Position numbers and translations under genes: made by a program. A stretch of DNA of 64,000 nt from contig OZ257137.1 of the NCBI GenBank assembly GCA_965279115.1, positions 3,596,001 through 3,660,000 of the forward strand, written 5' to 3'. This stretch comes from JAEUOS01 sp965279115 (GTDB lineage Bacteria > Pseudomonadota > Gammaproteobacteria > Burkholderiales > JAEUOS01). Position 1 is the stretch's first letter. Each line of letters opens with the position of its first letter. Of this stretch, positions 58,458 through 64,000 are shown one piece after another. The notes beneath the pieces are model-generated. The model saw nothing but the letters and a program-made list of their open reading frames with translations. It made no database searches and was not told where the DNA came from.

Positions 58458-60571
58458 GCCGTGTCTCCTTGGACAACCACTATGGGTATGCCTGCCAGGC
58501 GTTGTCGCGCGCTCTCCGGCCGCTCCGCCTGTTCGTACATGCGCAATCCGGCTTCCCGGTCTACCGGGACCACCTGGGAAATTGTAGTCCCCCCCGTCGG
58601 CTGAAGATCGGCCGGGAACATCGCCAGCTTCTGTTTCTCGGCCAGGCGCATGCGCCCGAAATCGAGATCACGCTCGTTGACGCCGGCGGCCGGATGCACG
58701 GCAACGCCGTCGATGACTTCCAGATCGAACCACCAGCGCTTGACCGGGTTGCGCGCGCCGTTGCCCCGGGCATCATCCTCCTCGGCCAAGGCACGCGCCG
58801 CCTGCCGCTCGGCGATCGCGCGCCACATCCACGCCTCGGCCTCGGTGGTGTCCTCGCGGTTCCATGGGCACATCTTCATGCAGCGCCCGCAAGCGGAGCC
58901 TTTCATGTTGGTGACGCGATACTTGGTGCATTTCTCGACGTCGGCCTTCCAGATTTCGTAGCCGTTGAACATCACCTTGGGCCCGAAGGGGATCGCGTTG
59001 CAAGGACATTCACGTGCGCACTTGCGGCAGTTCTCGCAGAAATTCTGCAAGCCGAAGTCGATCGGCGCATCCACCGCCATCGGCAGGTCGGTGGTGAACA
59101 CCACCGACTTCGAGCGTGGCCCGATAAACGGGTTGAGCATGGTGTCGCCGATGCGGCTGACTTCCCCCAGGCCGGCCATCAGGATCGCCGGATTGTGGAT
59201 CACCTCGGAATGCGCGTTGGAATGGGCGCGTGCCGAATACCCCATGCGCCGGCAATGCGCGGCCAACAGGCCGGCGATCTCGGCGCCGCGCAGGTAGGCG
59301 CGCATGGATTGCGAGGCCGAGATCCAGTCGTCGCCGGAGGCGCCTTCCATGGTCTCGTAGCCCTGGTCGATGAGCATCACCACGGCGTAGTCGTGGTACA
59401 CGGGAATCGGCTTGCCCTCGATCTCGTCGTGCGAATACATCATCCACGGTTCGAGCTTGCAGATGCCGACGAAATCGGCGCCCAGGTAGTGGCCGAGCGC
59501 CTTGATCGCCTGCGCATTGGCGAGCGGGTCGGACAGATCGCCACCGATGCCGGTCGGCGTCATCTTCTCGCGGCCGCCCTGCAAGGGCACCATGTTCTGG
59601 ATCAGCGGCTGCATGCCCAGCGCGTAGGGATGCTTCATCGGGAAGCGCATGCGCTCGCGCCTGGCCTTCTCGCCGAGATCGCCGGCCTGCGCGCGCTTGA
59701 AGAAATCGCCGCGTTTGGGAATGCGCCGGATCTCGTCAGCCAGCACCAGGGTGGTCGGGCGATCCGCACGGGGTATTTTTTCCATCGGGTAGCGACCCAT
59801 ATGCAGGGCTCGCCTGGCCTGTTCCGCATCCCACCAGAGTGGTCGGGTGCCCATGCGGCCTTCGCGGATGTCGGGATCGTCCGGCACCAGCGGGCCAGCC
59901 TGCTCGAGCGGCATGTCCCGGGCGATCGCGTAGTCCGTGGTGACCACTCCGAGCCGGAAGCCGCGCGTGAGAAACGGTGCTTCCAGCAAACCGTCCTTGC
60001 CGCGCCGGGCTACGCCGGCGCGAATGGCGAGGCCGGGAATGTCGATCCCGCTCGTCCCCGACGCATGCCCTTCGGCCGCAAACCCCATCCAGCGCAGGTA
60101 GCCCGACAGAATGACTGCCAGTTCCGCTGCTCGCAGGTCGGTACGTGCGGTATTGGTGCCGCGAATCCAGGCAGCACCCGGTTCGCCGGGCTCTGGCTCA
60201 CGGCCAAACTCGATGAGAAACACGAAGGCGTGGGTATGGTCCTCGGGCGCTCGGTCGTCCGGGGTGAGTTCGCAGCACCCGGCGATGGTCGCGTCGAGAA
60301 AGTAGGCGGACGCTTTCAGGTTACGGGCACGAACCAGCGGATCGTCCGGGATCGGCGCGCGTGCCGGCGCCACAGGGCCTGCAAGAAAACGGCGGAAGAG
60401 AGAGAAATACTCGGGGAATATCGCGGCGACCGAATCTTCGCAAGCCGTGGTGGCATCTATGGGCTGGCGTAGCGGGCCGGTCACGACGACGGGTGAGGAG
60501 CTGCGCGCCAGCCTCTCCAGCGCCAACGGGCTCATGTCAAACGGGCGGTCGCGATGTGAATACGGGCGCAT
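58454..60571 (-). CDS. rdhA: Cobalamin/Fe-S reductive dehalogenase, catabolic NpRdhA type
   Basis: The 705-residue protein lacks a Tat signal, so it is cytoplasmic, unlike respiratory RdhA. An N-terminal half resembles a degenerate B12-binding repeat; the functional B12 region spans about residues 340-510 (RAHSNAHSEVIHNPAILMAG, GPRSKSVVFTTDLP). Tyr426, Lys488 and Arg552 stand at the same numbers as the catalytic residues reported for NpRdhA of Nitratireductor pacificus. Two [4Fe-4S] motifs follow: CENCRKCAREC (512-522) and C548-x12-CGRCMKMC (561-568). No fused reductase domain, so electrons must come from separate partners. Likely substrates: ortho-halogenated phenols or hydroxybenzoates. Confidence 0.93.
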   Translation of the reverse strand: MRPYSHRDRPFDMSPLALERLARSSSPVVVTGPLRQPIDATTACEDSVAAIFPEYFSLFRRFLAGPVAPARAPIPDDPLVRARNLKASAYFLDATIAGCCELTPDDRAPEDHTHAFVFLIEFGREPEPGEPGAAWIRGTNTARTDLRAAELAVILSGYLRWMGFAAEGHASGTSGIDIPGLAIRAGVARRGKDGLLEAPFLTRGFRLGVVTTDYAIARDMPLEQAGPLVPDDPDIREGRMGTRPLWWDAEQARRALHMGRYPMEKIPRADRPTTLVLADEIRRIPKRGDFFKRAQAGDLGEKARRERMRFPMKHPYALGMQPLIQNMVPLQGGREKMTPTGIGGDLSDPLANAQAIKALGHYLGADFVGICKLEPWMMYSHDEIEGKPIPVYHDYAVVMLIDQGYETMEGASGDDWISASQSMRAYLRGAEIAGLLAAHCRRMGYSARAHSNAHSEVIHNPAILMAGLGEVSRIGDTMLNPFIGPRSKSVVFTTDLPMAVDAPIDFGLQNFCENCRKCARECPCNAIPFGPKVMFNGYEIWKADVEKCTKYRVTNMKGSACGRCMKMCPWNREDTTEAEAWMWRAIAERQAARALAEEDDARGNGARNPVKRWWFDLEVIDGVAVHPAAGVNERDLDFGRMRLAEKQKLAMFPADLQPTGGTTISQVVPVDREAGLRMYEQAERPESARQRLAGIPIVVVQGDTA

Positions 60572-60668
60572 GGTCGGCTTCTCGCGCTGGCAATGGCGCG
60601 CATTGAAGCATGCGCATGGCGCGGATTGTGATTACCCACCGCATAAGCATTGGCGATGAATGGGGTCA

Positions 60669-60681
60669 TTCACATGCTGAA
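60669..60681. promoter_or_regulatory. Candidate LysR operator (TTCA-N5-TGAA)
   Basis: TTCACATGCTGAA fits the LysR T-N11-A rule and is an interrupted dyad. It lies in the 155-base region between rdhA and the divergent lysR, 46 bases before the lysR start and 98 from rdhA. No convincing sigma-70 hexamers stand out in this region. Confidence 0.35.
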
Positions 60682-60726
60682 AATATTGTATGGTCAGGTC
60701 TTCACTTCCTTCGGGCATGTTCACCC

Positions 60727-61746
60727 ATGAAGCCTGCCGCCGGCCTCGAGTCGCTGGATTTTCGCCTGCTCACCGTGTTCGACTCCGTCTACGAGCACCG
60801 CAGCTTCACGCTCGCGGCGCAGCGGATGGCCATGACCCAGCCGGCGGTCAGCCAGGCGATGGCGCGCATGCGCCGTTGGGTCGGCGACCCCCTGTTCGTG
60901 CGTGCGGTTGGTGGCCTCGCGCCGACCCCGCACGGCGAGGCGCTGATCGGCCCGGTGCGCGAAATCCTTGAAACCTTCCGCGGCCGTATCGCCGTTGGGG
61001 CGGGGTTCGAGCCGCTGCGTTCGGAGCGCGAGTTCACCATCGTCGCCTCCGACCTTGGCGCCCTCAATTTTCTGCCCTCCCTGCTCGCACGCTTCGATGC
61101 GGTGGCGCCGCATGTGCGCCTGCGCATGATGCCGCTGGAGGCCGGCGGTGTCGCCGCCAGCCTCGAATCGGCGCGTGCCGATCTGGCGGTGGGTGCATTT
61201 CCGCGCATGCCCGGCGGGATCTTTCGGCAGCGGCTTTTCGAGGACGATTTCGTATGCGTGATGCGCAAGGGGCACCGGCTCGCGGGCGCCAGGATAGGCA
61301 TCGAGGAGTACGTCGGGGCCGAGCACGCCCTGGTGGTGACCGGCGGCACCGGACATGCCTTCAATTCGCTCGTGGAGCAGGCGATTTCGGCTACCGTTCC
61401 GGCGGCCCGCATCCGCGTTCGATTGCCCAGTTTCAGCGCCGCGGCCTTCCTGGTCGCGGATTCCGACCTGCTGTTGACCCTGCCCGGCCGGGCGGGCAAG
61501 CGTTTCGCGCGTGACCTGGGTCTCATCGCTTTTCAACCGCCGTTGCCCTTCAGGCGACTGGAGGTATCCCAGTACTGGCATGAACGCAGCCGCCACGACC
61601 CCGGTCATGTCTGGTTGCGTTCCGAGGTGGCCCGCCTGGGGGCGGCGGTGATCGGCGCACCAGGGGGCGGTGGCGCTAGCGCCTCGCGCCGCCGGGTTTT
61701 GGCGTCCAGTCGATCGGGGCGATCGTCAGGCCGCGCGCCTGGATGA
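60727..61746 (+). CDS. LysR-family transcriptional regulator
   Basis: The 339-residue protein begins MKPAAGLESLDFRLLTVFDS, with the helix-turn-helix FTLAAQRMAMTQPAVSQAMARMRR. A periplasmic-binding-like effector domain follows (FTIVASDLGALNFLPSLLAR and onward). Members of the NodD/NahR-type branch respond to aromatic ligands. It diverges from rdhA and probably activates it. Residues after about 305 are a low-complexity Gly/Ser/Arg tail, read opposite the end of the GDPD gene (71-base overlap); the start at 60727 is preferred to an upstream open frame without homology. Confidence 0.92.
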   Translation: MKPAAGLESLDFRLLTVFDSVYEHRSFTLAAQRMAMTQPAVSQAMARMRRWVGDPLFVRAVGGLAPTPHGEALIGPVREILETFRGRIAVGAGFEPLRSEREFTIVASDLGALNFLPSLLARFDAVAPHVRLRMMPLEAGGVAASLESARADLAVGAFPRMPGGIFRQRLFEDDFVCVMRKGHRLAGARIGIEEYVGAEHALVVTGGTGHAFNSLVEQAISATVPAARIRVRLPSFSAAAFLVADSDLLLTLPGRAGKRFARDLGLIAFQPPLPFRRLEVSQYWHERSRHDPGHVWLRSEVARLGAAVIGAPGGGGASASRRRVLASSRSGRSSGRAPG

Positions 61747-62665
61747 TGCGGCGTGCCACATCGGGATAGTCGGTGATCAGGCCATCGACGCCCATTGCCA
61801 GCATGCGTTCGATGTCGTTCGGCGCGTTCACCGTCCAGACGATGACCTTGAGACCAAGCGAGCGGGCCTCGATGAGATCGGCCTCGGCCAGATCGCCGAA
61901 GTAAGGGGACCACGCCTGTCCCCCCGCGGCCTTGATCATGCGTGGAATGGAGCCATGGTCCGCAAGTTTGATCCCGTCATTCCAGCGCGGATCAATGTTG
62001 TCCAGCCACGGCTGGCGTACTGTCAGGTGAACCGTCGGGACATCGGGCGCCAGACGACGCATGATGGCGAGCGTGCGCCAGTCAAACGATTGCAAGGCGA
62101 TGCGATCGCGCATGCGATGGCGTTCGGCCGTGCGCAGGATCGCTTCGGTCATCGCCTCCGGCGCAGCGGTCCGCTCCGGTGCCAGAGGGGAGAGTTTGGT
62201 TTCGATGTTGAAACGCAGCGCGCGCGCGGGCGTGGACAAAACCATGGCGAACAGCCGGTCAAGTGTAGGTATGGGCTCGCCGTCGCGCGCCTCCTGCATC
62301 GGATGGCGGGACGCGTAGGCGGTTCCGGTGCGCAGCCTGCCCACATCAAAGCGGGCCAGTTCGCGGCGTGACATGTGATGTATCAGGCGCGGCGCGGCCA
62401 GCCATTGGCCGGCGGCGTCGCGGGTCAAGGCTGGGTTGAGGGCGTCGTCATGATGGACGACGACGACCCCGTCCCGGGTCAGGCCGGTGTCGAGTTCCAG
62501 GGTGCTGACGCCTTCCACCATGGCGCGGCGGAATCCCGCCAGGGTGTTTTCCGGCGCCAGTCCGCGGGCGCCACGATGGCCCTGCAGGTCGATGGAGTCG
62601 GCGAGCGAAATGCCGGACAGCGCCAATGCCGCGAAAAACTCCAGGATGGCCCGCGCGGTTCGCAT
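61676..62665 (-). CDS. Glycerophosphodiester phosphodiesterase (periplasmic)
   Basis: The 329-residue protein has a signal peptide (MRTARAILEFFAALALSGIS) and GDPD motifs: HRGARGLAPENTLAGF with the first catalytic His, ELDTGLTRDGVVVVHHDDAL with metal Glu/Asp and second His, FNIETKL with Glu, and MGVDGLITDYPD at the end. It hydrolyses glycerophosphodiesters to glycerol-3-phosphate. It follows the MFS gene by 18 bases on the same strand. Confidence 0.94.
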   Translation of the reverse strand: MRTARAILEFFAALALSGISLADSIDLQGHRGARGLAPENTLAGFRRAMVEGVSTLELDTGLTRDGVVVVHHDDALNPALTRDAAGQWLAAPRLIHHMSRRELARFDVGRLRTGTAYASRHPMQEARDGEPIPTLDRLFAMVLSTPARALRFNIETKLSPLAPERTAAPEAMTEAILRTAERHRMRDRIALQSFDWRTLAIMRRLAPDVPTVHLTVRQPWLDNIDPRWNDGIKLADHGSIPRMIKAAGGQAWSPYFGDLAEADLIEARSLGLKVIVWTVNAPNDIERMLAMGVDGLITDYPDVARRIIQARGLTIAPIDWTPKPGGARR

Positions 62666-62683
62666 CGGTAGTTCGACCGTGGA

Positions 62684-63856
62684 TCAGATGACGGCGCCGC
62701 GCCTGCGGCCGGCGAAAGCGGCGCCGGCGGCCATGCAGGCCGCAATCGCCCAGAACACCGGGATCATGCCCAACGCGCTGCCAAGCGCGCCGAATCCCAG
62801 CGGCAGGAAGGTATGGCTGGCATTCATCACCGTAGTGCGTACGCCGACGGCCTCGCCGGCGCGGCCCGCCGGGGATGCGTTGTGGATCAGGCTCATGACC
62901 ATGGGTTGGCCCACGCCCAGGCCCAGGCCGAGAATGAACGCGAGCGTGAGCAGGATCGGCACCAGGTTCACCAGGGGAAACAGGATGTAGACGCCGGTGG
63001 TGATGGCCAGCGCACCGGTGAGCGCCTGCCACTCGCTGAAGGTGCGTGCGATCCACGGCATGCCGGCCCGCACCACGAAGGTGGCAAACCCGAACGATCC
63101 CATGATCAGGCCGATGGTGGAGGCCGACAGGCCGAGGCGAGCACCGTGAATGGGCACCATGAAAGTGAACAGGTCCCAGCCGACCGACAACAGGCCGCTG
63201 ACGATGAACACGGCGCGCAACGGCGCGATGCGCAGCAGGTCGAACACGTGCGCATCGGCGGGAGGGGCGACTTGACGGTGGTGGTCGCGCGTGGTGCGGC
63301 GAATCATCGGCCAGAGTGCCAATGCCAGCGCCGGAAAGGCGGCCAGCAGGGCGAATGCCCGGACATGCCCCAGGTGGTCGATCGCGAATCCGGTGATCAC
63401 CGGCCCGAGGACACTTGAGGTGGAGAACCCCAGGGCCAGCAGGCCGAAATTGCGCGCCCGGTTCTCCGCGGTGCTGGCGTGGCCGACCGCGTTGTTGATG
63501 GCGATATGTCCCATCATGAAGCCGCTGCCGAGCAGCACACTGGCGACATACAGACCGTGGATGGACTGGAACATCCATGGCATGAGCGCGCCGGCAATCA
63601 CCATGACAAGCGCGGCAAGGGTGGGAATGGCAGGGCCGGAGCGGTCGGTCCAGCGTCCGGTATGCACCGACATCAGCATGGGAATGACCGCCAGCAGCGA
63701 CATCAGCACCCCCACCGTGGCGGCCGAGGCGTTGAGCTTGAGAGCGAAGAGCGAGAGTGCGACCCGGCTGCCAACGAAAGTCAGGTGCGTGAGCACCATG
63801 ACGACGATGAGCGGAAGAAGCGGCACGCCTGGATTCGATTGCGCGGGCAGAGACAA
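62684..63856 (-). CDS. MFS transporter
   Basis: The protein has twelve membrane segments with the motif MSVHTGRWTDRSGPAIPTLA after segment 2 and GLGLGVGQPMVMSLIHNASP in the second half. The start is uncertain: no ATG exists before membrane segment 1. TTG at 63856 gives 390 residues with a normal short N-terminus; GTG at 63952 gives 422 but overlaps the upstream partial gene. It is co-oriented with the GDPD gene 18 bases downstream. Substrate unknown. Confidence 0.83.
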   Translation of the reverse strand: MSLPAQSNPGVPLLPLIVVMVLTHLTFVGSRVALSLFALKLNASAATVGVLMSLLAVIPMLMSVHTGRWTDRSGPAIPTLAALVMVIAGALMPWMFQSIHGLYVASVLLGSGFMMGHIAINNAVGHASTAENRARNFGLLALGFSTSSVLGPVITGFAIDHLGHVRAFALLAAFPALALALWPMIRRTTRDHHRQVAPPADAHVFDLLRIAPLRAVFIVSGLLSVGWDLFTFMVPIHGARLGLSASTIGLIMGSFGFATFVVRAGMPWIARTFSEWQALTGALAITTGVYILFPLVNLVPILLTLAFILGLGLGVGQPMVMSLIHNASPAGRAGEAVGVRTTVMNASHTFLPLGFGALGSALGMIPVFWAIAACMAAGAAFAGRRRGAVI

Positions 63857-63914
63857 GGGCGGAACTCTATGCGGCGTGACGGGTGCGCATGCTGCGCGGG
63901 TATCAGGCGGCTTG

Positions 63915-64000
63915 TCAGGCGGCCAGATAGCGCGCGGAGGCGGCAGCGCCACCGGTGGCGACTGGTTCGCTCCTGACGCGGCCCTCGTCCACCAGTTTCT
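63915..64000 (-). CDS. C-terminal end of an unidentified gene (cut by window edge)
   Basis: The minus strand reads 28 codons, KLVDEGRVRSEPVATGGAAA with SARYLAA and a TGA at 63915-63917, running in from outside the window. Codon use is like the neighbours. The KLVDEGRVRSE segment could be the end of a winged-helix or similar tail, but nothing specific can be claimed. Confidence 0.5.
   Translation of the reverse strand, partial: KLVDEGRVRSEPVATGGAAASARYLAA

Noticed and set aside
1..64000. tRNA genes, CRISPR arrays, insertion sequences, prophage or integrase genes
   Set aside because: Looked for T-loop motifs, regular repeats and transposase or integrase motifs on both strands; none seen, though by-eye search can miss a tRNA.

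Overview
The window is GC-rich, about 63% by eye, densely coded, and free of recognisable insertion sequences, phage genes, CRISPR arrays or tRNAs. Gene content and order point to a betaproteobacterium, most likely Burkholderiales. The signs are the ribF-ileS-lspA-coaBC block, the desaturase/rpmG-rpmB/radC/slpA/ispH neighbourhood, and two orphan Bug-type (TctC) solute receptors, a family greatly expanded in that order. This placement is an inference from family knowledge; no 16S gene is present.

Layout. Positions 1-16,000 are mostly housekeeping: a truncated CurA-like reductase, an LLM flavin monooxygenase, coaBC, lspA, ileS and ribF on the minus strand, then purN, an RsmB-type methyltransferase, a secreted PLD-family protein, an MscS channel and a fatty-acid desaturase on plus. 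After a bidirectional terminator come rpmG, rpmB and radC (minus), slpA and ispH (plus) and a TonB-like protein (minus). Positions 16,000-24,640 are a minor-pilin operon, fimT-pilV-pilW-pilX-pilY1-pilE, diverging from a GT-B glycosyltransferase.

Positions 26,500-51,700 are a catabolic region. It starts with a feruloyl-CoA synthase, a 4-hydroxybenzoyl-CoA-type thioesterase, and maiA-fahA (the last two steps of homogentisate or gentisate breakdown, with no homogentisate dioxygenase nearby). Next is an 11-kb minus-strand operon: livK, livH, a fused livM-livG, livF, a tandem VOC protein, a three-subunit molybdenum hydroxylase (coxL/S/M-like) with an FAH-family hydrolase inside it, and a Bug receptor. 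It reads from a clear promoter that shares its intergenic region with a divergent gntR. On the plus strand follow gntR, a non-canonical SDR, a BphC-like extradiol dioxygenase (opposite strand), and an operon of SDR, TRAP permeases DctQ and DctM without a binding protein, two meta-cleavage hydratase/decarboxylase paralogues, a gentisate-dioxygenase-like cupin and a LigI-like amidohydrolase. Together they look like uptake plus hydroxylation, ring cleavage and product processing of an unidentified aromatic or N-heterocyclic acid.

Positions 51,700-56,800 hold a Pit phosphate transporter with its DUF47 partner, a solitary PcfJ-like protein, an MFS permease and an FKBP isomerase. Positions 56,809-60,727 hold the most interesting unit: a LysR regulator diverging from a compact operon of a B12/Fe-S reductive dehalogenase, a Bug receptor, and a flavoprotein that would be annotated as a nitroreductase but carries the substrate-clamp residues of iodotyrosine deiodinase. 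That places two mechanistically different reductive dehalogenases in one transcript. The window closes with a glycerophosphodiester phosphodiesterase, another MFS transporter and the C-terminal end of an unidentified gene.

Limits: assignments rest on motifs and recalled family sequences; no searches were run. Substrates of the catabolic operons are not determined by the sequence.
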